Assembly: GCA_002721815.1 (NCBI GenBank)
Contig: PBLQ01000003.1
Span: 13,888-77,887, forward strand
DNA length: 64,000 nt
Origin: Myxococcales bacterium
Lineage (GTDB): Bacteria > Myxococcota > UBA727 > GCA-2721815
Reading direction: 5' to 3'
Shown here: positions 49,422 through 58,482 of the stretch, one piece after another
Layout: each line of letters starts with the position of its first letter
Numbering within the stretch: position 1 is the first letter of the stretch
Notes under the pieces: generated by a model
What the model was told of the DNA's origin: nothing
Database searches by the model: none
What the model saw: the letters and a program-made list of their open reading frames with translations, nothing else
Position numbers and translations under genes: made by a program

Positions 49422-49820
49422 ATGTCTGAAAAAATTACAAAAACCGAAGCGCAATGGCGACAACAGCTGACCGCAGAACAATACCATGTGACCCGTGAGA
49501 AAGGCACCGAACGACCGTTTACAGGGGAATATTGGGATGAAACGCGCATGGGGCTATACCGTTGCCGGTGTTGTGGTGCCGACTTGTTTATCTCTGACAC
49601 AAAGTTTGATGCCGGTTGTGGTTGGCCCAGTTTTTTTAAGACCATTTCCGAAGATGCCGTGGAAGAACATCGCGATGTCAGCTTTGGCATGGTTCGAACC
49701 GAAATCGTGTGCGGCAAATGTGACGCCCATTTGGGGCATGTTTTTCCTGATGGTCCGCCTCCCACAGGTTTGCGCTATTGTATGAATTCTGCATCTTTGG
49801 AATTCATAGAAAAAGGCTAG
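49422..49820 (+). CDS. msrB: Peptide-methionine (R)-S-oxide reductase
   Basis: The 132-residue enzyme reduces the R form of methionine sulfoxide in oxidised proteins, using thioredoxin (EC 1.8.4.12). Both zinc-binding pairs are present (CRCCGADLF and [10 protein letters not shown]), as are GCGWPSFF and the catalytic RYCMNSASL with Cys120. It has no signal peptide, so it is cytosolic. The active residue is an ordinary Cys, not selenocysteine. It ends the same-strand group that begins at 45027; its stop overlaps by four bases the end of the convergent ABC ATPase gene. Confidence 0.96.
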   Translation: MSEKITKTEAQWRQQLTAEQYHVTREKGTERPFTGEYWDETRMGLYRCRCCGADLFISDTKFDAGCGWPSFFKTISEDAVEEHRDVSFGMVRTEIVCGKCDAHLGHVFPDGPPPTGLRYCMNSASLEFIEKG

Positions 49821-50746
49821 GTGGTGAGTTCCATATAAGCCGTTTCTAAACTCTTGCCGCGATGCACCTCAATAATGGCCACTTTGTGTTCCAACAAAAT
49901 ACGCAGGGCTTGTGCCGTAATGTCGCTGCTTTTTTGGTGACGATCAAAAGTGATGGTGATGATAGCGCCATGGCCAGCTTGATGCTTGGTGTCCACGTGA
50001 GCGTCGCCAAAAGTTTCGCCCAGAACCCGTAGAGGCAACTCGTTTTGGGACTCGACCAAAATTTGGATTTGTGCACCCGTATCGGTGAGCTCGTCAATGG
50101 TGCCCGATGCGGTGAGTTTGCCGTGGTCTAAAATGGCACCGTGGGTACACACTTCTTGGATGTCCACCAAGTTGTGACTGGACACCACGACCGTTGCGTT
50201 TTGACCCAGCTGAACGATGATGTCTTTCACTTGACGGGCACTGGCAGGGTCGAGTCCGGCCGTTGGTTCATCCAGTAAAACCAATTGTGGATTGCCCAAA
50301 AGCGCCTGGGCAATGCCAATACGTTTAAGCATGCCATGGGAAAGATGTGCACTCTTGGCTTTGCCTGAGTTGGCCAGACCCACTTGTTCCAGCACACGAC
50401 TGGCTTCGAGGCGGGACTCTTTGGGGCTCATGCCCATGAGGCGGCTAAAGAAGCGTAGTTGGCTTTCCACCGCGAGCGCTGGAGGGAAGTCTGAATCTTG
50501 GGGAAGGGCTGAAACGGCCCCCCGAAGCTTGGCCAGTTGATGACTGGGCAACCCCAGCACTTGGACTTCGCCTTTGGTGGGTTTGAGCCACCCGGCCATG
50601 AGACCGAAGGTGGTGCTTTTTCCTGCGCCATTGGGCCCTAGAAGACCGAATACCGCCTTTTGCGGAATGTCCAAGGACAGATTGTCCAAGGCCACCACTT
50701 TGCCGTACGTCTTGCGCAGGGATTTGATTTCAACGGCATTGCTCAT
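49817..50746 (-). CDS. ABC exporter ATP-binding protein (CcmA/NosF type)
   Basis: The 309-residue protein carries Walker [10 protein letters not shown], a Q-loop, signature [13 protein letters not shown] (a variant of LSGGQ), Walker [14 protein letters not shown] and a switch His in VVSSHNL. The extra C-terminal ~90 residues are typical of ATPases paired with ABC-2 permeases. It powers export through the permease encoded just upstream on the same strand; the permease stop and the ATPase ATG overlap by four bases (ATGA). Layout and size recall NosF, but no other nos genes are visible, so the substrate is unknown. Confidence 0.92.
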   Translation of the reverse strand: MSNAVEIKSLRKTYGKVVALDNLSLDIPQKAVFGLLGPNGAGKSTTFGLMAGWLKPTKGEVQVLGLPSHQLAKLRGAVSALPQDSDFPPALAVESQLRFFSRLMGMSPKESRLEASRVLEQVGLANSGKAKSAHLSHGMLKRIGIAQALLGNPQLVLLDEPTAGLDPASARQVKDIIVQLGQNATVVVSSHNLVDIQEVCTHGAILDHGKLTASGTIDELTDTGAQIQILVESQNELPLRVLGETFGDAHVDTKHQAGHGAIITITFDRHQKSSDITAQALRILLEHKVAIIEVHRGKSLETAYMELTT

Positions 50747-51663
50747 AGGTCACGTCGATTCAGTCGAAATATGGCTGCCACTGTAAATAACAAGGCGAAG
50801 GCAGTGAGCGCGCCCACGTGAATGAGGGGTTCCACCACGCCAGCCAACCACAGACCATCGGTATAGGTGGATGGACTAAGCCATCGGAGATACTGCAGCC
50901 ATTGCCAGACCCCTTCATTGGGGAGGTGATGGGCCCAGGCCATGAGCTGAAAAACAAAGAGTACCACAACGGCAAAGGTCAGGGCGGAACGACGTTTTTC
51001 TACCAAGGTGGAGGACAGAACGATCATGCCCAGGTAGCACAAGCCGTAGGGGATGAGGGAAACCCAGACGCGGAGGAGGCCAGTGGCAGTGGTGATTTGG
51101 TCGGTGACGCCAGACAGGCGCATGGCCAAGAGCAAAAGCATGATTGAGCAAACAGCAGTGAGACCACAGAAGATGAGGGCATGCGCCAAGTACTTGCCCA
51201 GTATTAAGGTGCTTCGAGAAATGCGCAACGCCACGTAACAGATACTTCGGCTCTCCACTTCGGTGATCACCAAGTCATAGCCCAACAACAACACCAAATA
51301 GGGCAACAGCATTAATGATGCCCCCAAAATGACAGGCACAAAAGGCGATTCGAGGAAAACAGACGCCAATTGATCGGGCTTTGCGCCCACAAAAAAGGCC
51401 AGAATCTTTTTGTAAGCATCACTGCCTAAAATAGAAGTTGTCGTAGAAACTTGGTCGGGCGGCGTGCCACCTGCGAGCAAGACCTCTCGCATTTGTTGTT
51501 CGATTTGTTCCAGGGCCGCCACATAACCCAAACTGCCCAGGACGGCGAAGATGAGGTACAGAATTAAAACCGCCAGTACACGCCGTGATCGCAACAGTGT
51601 CAGAATTTCGTGTACCGCCACGTGCCAGATTTGGGTCAGAGATGAAATGCTACGTTCGTTCAC
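50743..51663 (-). CDS. ABC-2 type permease
   Basis: I place the start at GTG 51663, six bases after AAGGA, giving 306 residues; the frame is open further upstream to 51759 but that part is not protein-like. The protein has an N-terminal cytoplasmic helix, six predicted membrane helices and a periplasmic loop between the first two, the layout of NosY-like ABC-2 permeases. It is first in a two-gene operon with the ATP-binding protein, with translational coupling. Substrate unknown. Confidence 0.85.
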   Translation of the reverse strand: MNERSISSLTQIWHVAVHEILTLLRSRRVLAVLILYLIFAVLGSLGYVAALEQIEQQMREVLLAGGTPPDQVSTTTSILGSDAYKKILAFFVGAKPDQLASVFLESPFVPVILGASLMLLPYLVLLLGYDLVITEVESRSICYVALRISRSTLILGKYLAHALIFCGLTAVCSIMLLLLAMRLSGVTDQITTATGLLRVWVSLIPYGLCYLGMIVLSSTLVEKRRSALTFAVVVLFVFQLMAWAHHLPNEGVWQWLQYLRWLSPSTYTDGLWLAGVVEPLIHVGALTAFALLFTVAAIFRLNRRDL

Positions 51664-51776
51664 ATGGCGTCCTTTAAGGGCCGGTTGTTTGCCAATTACT
51701 TGCGCTGACAGGTCATGGGAGCATAGGAAGAGGAGAATGTCACTTATGTTGCAGGTCAACAGGTAGAATTAAAACG

Positions 51777-52310
51777 ATGGCGATTTGGGAAATTAGTGTT
51801 TTTTTTGCAGGATTGCTGATTGTGGGGTTGATTTTGGTGGATACCCTCCGAAGTGGGATTTCCCCCATGCCGTCCTCTCGGAAAGCCCAAAAAGCGATGT
51901 TGAGCCTCATGCCTGAGTCGATTAACGGGCCGGTGTATGAGTTAGGTTCGGGCTGGGGACAGTTGGCCCTGGCTGTATCTCATAAGTTCAATTCGGTTCC
52001 GGTGATCGGGTATGAGATGGCGGTGGTCCCTTGGTGTATTTCACGTCTTTGGTTGTTCGTGAGCCGAAACTCAAATGTAACTTTTCGACGGGCGGATTTT
52101 CGTCACCGGGAATTGGGCGATGCACAGATGATCGTTTGTTATTTATTTCCTGGCGCCATGACCCATTTGGCTCAGCAGCTTAAACAAGAACTCCAGCCCG
52201 GCTCTGTGATCATTTCTAATACCTTTCGGTTGCCCGGTTGGGAGCCCGAAAAGGTTTTGGAGCTTGATGACATGCACCGAAGCCAGATCTACCGCTACAT
52301 CGTTCAGTAA
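51777..52310 (+). CDS. Membrane-anchored small methyltransferase-like protein
   Basis: The 177-residue product begins with one membrane helix (residues ~5-23), followed by a compact Rossmann fold with a SAM-binding motif I, YELGSGWGQLAL, an acidic residue at the end of strand 2 (IGYEM) and DAQMIVCYLFPGAM in the motif IV position. Length and ending (SQIYRY near the stop) match short membrane-bound class I methyltransferases of unknown substrate. The ATG at 51777 is used; the Shine-Dalgarno match is poor. It is divergent from the ABC operon and convergent with mnmH. Confidence 0.75.
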   Translation: MAIWEISVFFAGLLIVGLILVDTLRSGISPMPSSRKAQKAMLSLMPESINGPVYELGSGWGQLALAVSHKFNSVPVIGYEMAVVPWCISRLWLFVSRNSNVTFRRADFRHRELGDAQMIVCYLFPGAMTHLAQQLKQELQPGSVIISNTFRLPGWEPEKVLELDDMHRSQIYRYIVQ

Positions 52311-52462
52311 AACGGCTGGGTAAGGCTGGAACCATTGCTGAGGGCGGAACTGGACCTTTGGCGATAGGATTGCCATCGCACACGTTGCTGGGGCCTGGGC
52401 CAGAACTGATCATCGTCGATGGCGAAGTCACCGAAGAGGAGATTGAGGCCACTTTTCACTGA
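52311..52462 (+). other. Coding-like remnant between convergent genes
   Basis: One plus-strand frame reads about 50 residues, VKRLGKAGTIAEGGTGPLAI onward, through LLGPGPELIIVDGEV and ending ...EIEATFH-stop (TGA at 52460-52462). The composition looks like the end of a real protein, but there is no ATG, and two stops (TGA TGA) close the frame upstream. It overlaps the 3' end of mnmH by seven bases. It could be the stump of a deleted gene; I cannot name the family. Confidence 0.3.
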
Positions 52463-53628
52463 GCGGGTCGCAGCTGACAAACGTAATGTTTAACCGCTGT
52501 CTCGATTTGCTCCGCTGCCTCCGCGACATTTTTCGCTTGAACACGTTTGATCACGTGGGGGGGATTTTTGCGGTAGCGGGGGTCGTAATACTTGACCAAC
52601 AGGTATTCAATAAAATCGTTAAAACGACCGGCCTCCAGCCAGCTGATGAGCTGTCGGCGATTGCTGACTGAAATATATTTTTCAAGCTTCATCACCGCAA
52701 AACGCATTTGTTTTATAACGGGATCGATCTTTGGCGATGAGAAATAGTCATGGCGAATATTTTGAATGCGAGATTGAAGTGGCATTTCAATCCATATCCG
52801 ATTGGCATTCCTCATGTTGCGATACAGTGGATTGGGAAGGCGTGTAAAACCGATGCGTACGGCCTCGTCTTCAATGAGAATGGGTGACGCGTTTTGAGGT
52901 ATGGAGACCATTTGATGAAACAGACGGTTCTCAAAAGCCGCTTGTGACGTTTTACCTTTGCTTTGGGTGTTCAAATAGGGGATGGCGCCAAACACAGAAC
53001 CACAATGCTGCGCGGCCTGCTCTAAATCGATGTGTGGTAGTGCGGTTAATCGTCGTAGAATATCAGTTTTGCCGCTGCCGGTTAATCCGGCCAAGACCAG
53101 CAAGGGGAGGTGACCCGTCACGGTTTCCAGTTGGGTGCGGACGTGTTTACGGTAGCGTTTATGTCCGCCCTGGATTTGAATGGCTTCACAGCCCAGGCGG
53201 CGAAGCACTTGGGTGGCCACCCGCGATCGGCCGCCACCGCGCCAGCACATGATGTGCAACGGGCCTTTGAGGTTTTTGGCTTTTTGAATGAAATCCTTTT
53301 GTTTGTGCTCGTAGAATGCCCAGGCGCAATCGCGCGCGTCTTGGTGGGAGGCATGTTTATAAAGTGTGCCCACCACATGCCGTTCCAAGTTGTTGAGAAT
53401 GGGCAAATTGTGGGCACCTGGCAGATGGTCCAGGGCGAACTCTGCCTCACTGCGCACATCTACAACGGTGCCGCGTTGCTGTGAGGTCAGGACTTGTTCG
53501 ATGTGGCTTTGGGGCCAAGCTGTGCCTAAGCTTTGAAAGGTTCCTACCGCCTTCAGGTTCAAAGACCGATACCAATCGAGAATATCCTTGGGATTGGATT
53601 CGATATTCAGAGGGAGAGAGTTGATCAC
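52456..53628 (-). CDS. mnmH: tRNA 2-selenouridine synthase
   Basis: MnmH (SelU/YbbB) replaces sulfur with selenium at the wobble 2-thiouridine of certain tRNAs through a geranylated intermediate, using selenophosphate from SelD. The 390-residue product has an N-terminal rhodanese domain, VVDVRSEAEFALDHLPGA through CWRGGGRS, which holds the catalytic Cys, and a C-terminal P-loop domain with GLTGSGKT. That is the family layout. The GTG at 53628 is favoured because AAAGG lies seven bases upstream; a TTG at 53631 is possible. The gene is divergent from the peptide transporter. Its presence shows that the cell makes selenophosphate, which supports reading the TGA codons elsewhere in the window as selenocysteine. 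selD, selA, selB and the Sec tRNA are not in the window. Confidence 0.93.
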   Translation of the reverse strand: MINSLPLNIESNPKDILDWYRSLNLKAVGTFQSLGTAWPQSHIEQVLTSQQRGTVVDVRSEAEFALDHLPGAHNLPILNNLERHVVGTLYKHASHQDARDCAWAFYEHKQKDFIQKAKNLKGPLHIMCWRGGGRSRVATQVLRRLGCEAIQIQGGHKRYRKHVRTQLETVTGHLPLLVLAGLTGSGKTDILRRLTALPHIDLEQAAQHCGSVFGAIPYLNTQSKGKTSQAAFENRLFHQMVSIPQNASPILIEDEAVRIGFTRLPNPLYRNMRNANRIWIEMPLQSRIQNIRHDYFSSPKIDPVIKQMRFAVMKLEKYISVSNRRQLISWLEAGRFNDFIEYLLVKYYDPRYRKNPPHVIKRVQAKNVAEAAEQIETAVKHYVCQLRPAQ

Positions 53629-53815
53629 CAAGGCGCCTTTCGGAGCTGTTTAGAAGGTTGAGTGACTACATATCAATAAATCCAGCCACTTTCACAGAGA
53701 TTTAGATGCGGGGCAGCAAACACCTCTACCCAGCGCTTTAATGCATTCTGACCAGCTTGAATTAATGGACCCGTCCGATAGGCAGTTGTGTACAAATCAT
53801 CGGCAGGAGTTTCCC

Positions 53816-55669
53816 ATGCAAGCCCAAGCACAAGCCCAATCCCCCAACACGCTTTTTGGCCATCCCACTGGATTGTTTACCCTCTTTTTCGCGGAAATGT
53901 GGGAGCGCTTTTCGTACTACGGCATGCGGGCACTGTTGGTGTTCTACATGATCAAGGGCTTTTTGGGCTACGGCGATAAAGAGGCTTATGCGGTTTACGG
54001 CGCCTATACGGCTTTGGTGTACGCCACGCCTTATATTGGCGGCATGTTGGCGGATCGTCTTTTGGGCGCGCGCCGGGCGGTGGTGTTAGGCGGTCTGTTA
54101 ATGGCCGGAGGTCACTTGCTCATGACCCTCGAAAACGAGACCACCTTCTTTGTGGCCCTGGCGTTACTCATTGTGGGGAATGGTTTTTTCAAACCGAATA
54201 TTTCCACCATCGTTGGCTCACTTTACCCCGATGGCAGCCCCAAAAGAGATGCTGGATTTACCATTTTCTATATGGGCATTAACCTCGGCGCAGCCATGTC
54301 ACCCGTGATTTGCGGTTATGTGGGCGAGACCTATGGTTGGCATTACGGCTTCGGCTTAGCCACCGCGGGCATGCTGGTGGGCTTGGCTGTTTTTATTGCA
54401 CCCGTGTGGTTGACCCAAATGCTCATTTTAGGTGGGGCCCTGGCAACGGCCATTGCCATGCCGTTCTTTCAAGACAGCTTGTTGCAGCTGGGCGTTCGCA
54501 TCTTCCTGGGTCTGGCTTTGGCGGTGGCAGGGGTGATTGCGTACATTGCTCTGGGCCGCGGCGGCTTACCTGAAGAGGCAGGAGCACCTCCTGATGCCAA
54601 GGCACTCACCGATAAATTGGGGGGCGTCTTACGCAAAGACTGGGCCGTGTACGTAGGCACGGCCATTGCCGTTCCTTTTTTGGCGCTCTTGGTGGGCCGC
54701 AATGAGTTGGCGGGTTGGATTCTGACCATCTTTGGTGGCGTGGCCTTCTTATTTTTGATTGTCGAAGCATTGAAATCCGAAAAAATTGAGCGAGAACGAA
54801 TGTTTGTGGTGTTGATCCTCATGTTCTTTTCCATGTTGTTCTGGGCCTTTTTTGAGCAAGCGGGCAGCTCTGTGAATAACTTTACCGACCGCAATGTGGA
54901 CCGGGTTTTTGAAGACAAAGTCATTACTGCCGAAGATGTAGGCAAAACAATTCCCATCCAACTGGGGCAAGAGCAATTCGGCCGAACCAACGGTGACCAA
55001 CTGGTTACCATGACAGTGGTGGAGAAGGCCGGTAAAGCCCCCGTGGATTGGGTGGTGAGTGAAGACGATGTGGGCATGGGCATCAGTGGGGCTGTGGTTC
55101 CCGCTTCTGAGTTTCAGGCAGCCAACCCCATCTTCATTTTGATTTTTGGTTTGCTGTTCACCGCGTTGTGGGGGTTTTTGGGCGTTCGAGGGATAGAGCC
55201 CAGTACACCGGTGAAATTCTCTTTGGGCTTGTTGCAGTTGGGCTTGGGCTTTGGCGCGCTTTGGATTGGCGCTCAAAACGCTGATGCGCGAGGTATGGTG
55301 GGGCTGAGTTGGCTTCTATTGGGTTATTTGCTTCACACCACGGGCGAGCTTTGTATTTCACCGGTGGGGCTTTCCATGGTGACCAAGCTTTCGCCGGTTC
55401 GCATTGTGAGCACGGTCATGGGGGCTTGGTTCTTGGCCACGGCGTTTTCGAACTATCTGGCCAGCATGATCGCGGCGCTCACCGGGGTATCTCACGGAGG
55501 CGATGGCGGCCAAGTCATTCCAGCTCCCATCGAAACGGTGAATGTGTACGGCGGGGTGTTTGGGACCATCGGCGTCACAGCCATCGTTTCGGCATTGATA
55601 TGTTTGGCCTTGTCCCCGTTGCTGTCACGATGGATGCACGAAGGTGAAGACGCCACCAGCTCAACCTAA
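53816..55669 (+). CDS. POT-family proton-dependent peptide transporter
   Basis: This inner-membrane symporter takes up di- and tripeptides with protons. The ATG at 53816 follows GGCAGGAG; the 617-residue product has the family marks FFAEMWERFSYYGM (ExxERFxYY) in helix 1, a GFFKPN segment in helix 4 and FTIFYMGINLGA (PTR2 signature). About 14 helices are predicted, with an inserted region at residues ~350-440 that contains a soluble loop between helices, larger than in the E. coli proteins. It fits amino-acid based growth together with pckA. The transporter is followed nine bases later by an M23 peptidase gene, so the two may be co-transcribed. Confidence 0.92.
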   Translation: MQAQAQAQSPNTLFGHPTGLFTLFFAEMWERFSYYGMRALLVFYMIKGFLGYGDKEAYAVYGAYTALVYATPYIGGMLADRLLGARRAVVLGGLLMAGGHLLMTLENETTFFVALALLIVGNGFFKPNISTIVGSLYPDGSPKRDAGFTIFYMGINLGAAMSPVICGYVGETYGWHYGFGLATAGMLVGLAVFIAPVWLTQMLILGGALATAIAMPFFQDSLLQLGVRIFLGLALAVAGVIAYIALGRGGLPEEAGAPPDAKALTDKLGGVLRKDWAVYVGTAIAVPFLALLVGRNELAGWILTIFGGVAFLFLIVEALKSEKIERERMFVVLILMFFSMLFWAFFEQAGSSVNNFTDRNVDRVFEDKVITAEDVGKTIPIQLGQEQFGRTNGDQLVTMTVVEKAGKAPVDWVVSEDDVGMGISGAVVPASEFQAANPIFILIFGLLFTALWGFLGVRGIEPSTPVKFSLGLLQLGLGFGALWIGAQNADARGMVGLSWLLLGYLLHTTGELCISPVGLSMVTKLSPVRIVSTVMGAWFLATAFSNYLASMIAALTGVSHGGDGGQVIPAPIETVNVYGGVFGTIGVTAIVSALICLALSPLLSRWMHEGEDATSST

Positions 55670-55678
55670 GGTATCTCA

Positions 55679-56635
55679 ATGGCAAAGATGACGCATGCGA
55701 AACCAGGAATCGTTGAGGCCATGGGCCTTCGCCCCTGGCGGAAGCGATGGGAACAAACCCTGATTGCGCTGCGCGGCGCCGAAGATGTCCCACCCACAAA
55801 GTGGGACAGCTCCGCATTAAAGCAGCTATATCCGCGAATGAGCCCCAAACTTTGGTTGGGCAAGCCCCATTTACCGCGAAAAATCATCATCACGAATTTG
55901 TTTAATCGGACCCAGACCCCCATTCACGATGGGTGGTCTACCCGAAAGACCCAGCTGGATGACTTTAGGGGCAGGGACCTCACCTATGACAGCCATAACG
56001 GCACTGATTTTGCGATTCCCATTGGAACGGTGGTGGTGGCTCCAGCTGCTGGCGTGGTGGTGCGTGTGAACAGTGAGTTCAATCGTGGGGGGCTTAAAAT
56101 TTTTATGGACCACGGAGCGGGATTAATGACCAATTGCGCTCATTTGGCGCGTGCACTTGTTCACGAAGGACAAGAAGTGCAGCGCGGGGAGCCTATAGCC
56201 ATCTCAGGCTACAGCGGCGTTGACGCTTTGGTGACGTTTCCCTTTGGTGTCCCCCATGTGCACTTCAACACTTGGCTCAACGGTGAGCCGGTTGATCCTT
56301 TCGCGCGAGTCGGCGAGGTGTCACTGTGGCGGGGAGGGCGCCCCACACCGGGCGCACAGGATGAAAGATTACAGATTCAACCATCAGCATACGACGAAGC
56401 AAAAGTAGATGCCATCATCGCCTCTTGCAAAACGCCCTCCGTGCGCGCTGATTTGGCTGGAATCACCCATTTGGCCCAGCGGGCGGCCCAGACATTGATT
56501 GCAAAAAACTATTACCCCACGAGGTTCGATTTGCATCAGAGTCCTTATGCTGAACATTTTGAGCGCAAAGAAGTGTTCCAAGTCCCATTTCAGAAAAGTG
56601 ATTTTGATGAGGTGGTCTTTCTCGACGAAATTTAG
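55679..56635 (+). CDS. M23-family metallopeptidase (LytM type) without signal peptide
   Basis: The 318-residue product contains a LytM/M23 domain at about residues 95-225. Zinc ligands are visible in HNGTDF and in VPHVHFNTW (HxH), and a further His in NCAHLA. Family enzymes cut peptide cross-links in peptidoglycan or Gly-rich peptides. There is no signal peptide or membrane helix, and the ~95-residue basic N-terminus and ~90-residue C-terminus are unassigned. It therefore seems cytosolic or is exported by an unusual route. It begins nine bases after the peptide transporter gene. Confidence 0.85.
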   Translation: MAKMTHAKPGIVEAMGLRPWRKRWEQTLIALRGAEDVPPTKWDSSALKQLYPRMSPKLWLGKPHLPRKIIITNLFNRTQTPIHDGWSTRKTQLDDFRGRDLTYDSHNGTDFAIPIGTVVVAPAAGVVVRVNSEFNRGGLKIFMDHGAGLMTNCAHLARALVHEGQEVQRGEPIAISGYSGVDALVTFPFGVPHVHFNTWLNGEPVDPFARVGEVSLWRGGRPTPGAQDERLQIQPSAYDEAKVDAIIASCKTPSVRADLAGITHLAQRAAQTLIAKNYYPTRFDLHQSPYAEHFERKEVFQVPFQKSDFDEVVFLDEI

Positions 56636-56734
56636 GGCCTCCACTGGCAGATCCATCTAGATGCCCCCTTGCACCTATTATTGAGGCGTGACAGAAGGGC
56701 AGTTGTTCAATTTTTTGTAAACAGAGGGTTAGAA

Positions 56735-58000
56735 ATGCGTATCTTAAGTTTGTTGATGATGTTGTGTTGGTTGGGTTGCCCTGAGCCCCAGGACGTAGAG
56801 CCCGAAGTCACCGAAGAGTCTGAAGAAGAAACCCAGGCCGAACCCCAAGGGGGAGAAGGGGAAGCGTGTTTTGACAATGGCAATTGCTTGCCCGGTTTAT
56901 TGTGCAACGCCTTTAACATTTGTGTGGTGCCGCCGCCCTATGATGCCGGCCCTGGCAGCAGTGATGGTACGGGTGACGGCACGGGCGAAGGCACGGGCGA
57001 TGGGACGGGTGATGGCAACAGCGATGGTTGGGCGGATTTTCTAGGTGGCGGTGATGCTGACGCGGGCCCAACCGAAACGGTGGGCTGGGGAGAAATGTGT
57101 GGCAGCTTGCTGACGCCAGGACCCGCATGCGAAGAAGGTTTGATGTGTGGTTTCCTGTCTGGGGTGTGTGAAGAACTTTGTGATACGCCCGGGCCATGCA
57201 CCAACTGTTGCCCCGTATCGGGAACCGGTTATTGTGAGGCGGGTTTGTTGGTGAATTTTTGCCAATGGGAAAATGGCACCCCTCCAGTGGCGAGTACCGA
57301 TGCCGGCGTGGCCATGGATGCCGGAATGTCTTTCCTCGACAGTGGCACAGAACCTGCGATCCAAGACAGCGGTTGGTCCGCCGAGAGTGGCACACCCATG
57401 AACGACGCGGGAATGCCTGAGGTTTCGGCCCCCAATGATGCAGGTCACGACGGAAACGCTTCTTCTGTGGATGCTGGAGTGTCAAATAGTTCGGCCCCTG
57501 CTGACGCTGGAAACCATGCGTTTGGGGGTGGGAATGATGCCGGTGTCACGGTTGTTGCCGCCATTTGTGAGGAAGCGTTGGCCTATCCCTATTTTGACGT
57601 GAGTACTTATACAGAGTGCGATCGTGACATTGCTACCGCGGAAGCTTGTACCACCCTCGGGGGGCTTCCGGGTTTTCGGCGTTGCACTTACGCGGAAGTG
57701 GCCGAAGATGTGACTCTTGAAATCTGGACCCCCTGCGAAGAAGCGTGTGCGGGAGCGTTAAACCAAACCGCTCGTCCTTGTCTTTATGACAATGTGGTGG
57801 GGCACGAATACTGCGACGATCACTATGACTACGAGACGGGCACTTACGTGTGGGGCACTTGCATCCCTGAAGAGTGTGTGGCCTGTGAGCCGGGAGAGAC
57901 AAAACTGTGCGGTGAAGACACCCCTTACCCCAACACCTTGCAGGAGTGCGTGCTGCAGCAAGGGGTGCCTCGTTGGTTCGATGGCGATTGCTACACCTAA
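56735..58000 (+). CDS. Cys-rich lipoprotein with Gly-Thr-Asp spacer
   Basis: The ATG at 56735 follows GAGGG and gives 421 residues with a short lipoprotein-like signal ending WLGC (Cys15; the -3 residue is atypical). An acidic linker leads to the Cys module GEAC-x5-C-x2-GLLC-x5-CV, then a GTGDGTGEGTGDG spacer, a second Cys module, a low-complexity region with repeated DAG steps (residues ~205-295) and a C-terminal domain with about eighteen Cys. It belongs with the other Cys-rich lipoproteins of the window and is likely surface-exposed. No enzymatic motif. Confidence 0.75.
   Translation: MRILSLLMMLCWLGCPEPQDVEPEVTEESEEETQAEPQGGEGEACFDNGNCLPGLLCNAFNICVVPPPYDAGPGSSDGTGDGTGEGTGDGTGDGNSDGWADFLGGGDADAGPTETVGWGEMCGSLLTPGPACEEGLMCGFLSGVCEELCDTPGPCTNCCPVSGTGYCEAGLLVNFCQWENGTPPVASTDAGVAMDAGMSFLDSGTEPAIQDSGWSAESGTPMNDAGMPEVSAPNDAGHDGNASSVDAGVSNSSAPADAGNHAFGGGNDAGVTVVAAICEEALAYPYFDVSTYTECDRDIATAEACTTLGGLPGFRRCTYAEVAEDVTLEIWTPCEEACAGALNQTARPCLYDNVVGHEYCDDHYDYETGTYVWGTCIPEECVACEPGETKLCGEDTPYPNTLQECVLQQGVPRWFDGDCYT
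56961..57021 (+). repeat. In-frame 12-bp tandem repeat (GTGDG/GTGEG)
   Basis: Four to five degenerate copies of a 12-bp unit (GGTACGGGTGAC-like) encode the Gly-Thr-Gly-Asp spacer of the lipoprotein. Copy number may vary between strains. Confidence 0.75.
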
Positions 58001-58074
58001 CCCAGGGGTTTAGGCTCGTCAGAGCGACAAGCCACCAGGTGCTGCAGTTTTACTTATAGAAGTCTCGCATGGAC

Positions 58075-58482
58075 TTATCGACGTTGATTGGCTCGGTGAA
58101 GTCGCTCAGCCAACGTACACGCCAACGAACGGTAAAACCGGCCGGAAAATCCGGGGTCGTTGTCGACCATCGCTTTAATGTTGTGATGACTCACGCAGAG
58201 AAGTTCTACTTTGCCATCGGCGATAATGCTGGCACTGGCCATGGCGTGGGTCAAAAAAGACATTTCACCGAATATGGCGCCCTCACTGAGCCGCGCTACT
58301 TCGGTGGCCGCGTCACCTGAACCCACCATCACGCGCACTTCACCCTCAAGAATAGCGAAAATATCGGAGTTGCGGGTGTTTTCAGCCACGATGGTTTGCC
58401 CATCACTAAAACTCTTTTGTTCGGCACTTTCGAGCATGGCCACACGTTCAGGGGTTTGTAGTCCATCAAAAATATCTTCCAT
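58075..58482 (-). CDS. Cyclic nucleotide-binding domain protein
   Basis: The ATG at 58482 follows GGAGAG. The 135-residue product is essentially one cNMP-binding domain: GQTIVAENTRNSDIFAILEGEV, then the phosphate-binding cassette region GAIFGEMSFL and ASIIADGKVELL. The Arg that usually follows in the cassette is replaced here by a T-H-A-M-A-S stretch, so cyclic nucleotide binding is not certain. No DNA-binding domain is attached, unlike Crp. It may be a stand-alone sensor or partner subunit. It is convergent with the lipoprotein gene. Confidence 0.85.
   Translation of the reverse strand: MEDIFDGLQTPERVAMLESAEQKSFSDGQTIVAENTRNSDIFAILEGEVRVMVGSGDAATEVARLSEGAIFGEMSFLTHAMASASIIADGKVELLCVSHHNIKAMVDNDPGFSGRFYRSLACTLAERLHRANQRR

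Noticed and set aside
49422-49820. MsrB as a third selenoprotein
   Set aside because: The catalytic residue is encoded as an ordinary Cys codon (RYCMNS) and the frame has no internal TGA.
58013-58033. Imperfect hairpin GGCT-GTC / GAC-AGCC between convergent genes as a terminator
   Set aside because: It has a mismatch in the stem and no adjacent T run, so the signal is too weak.
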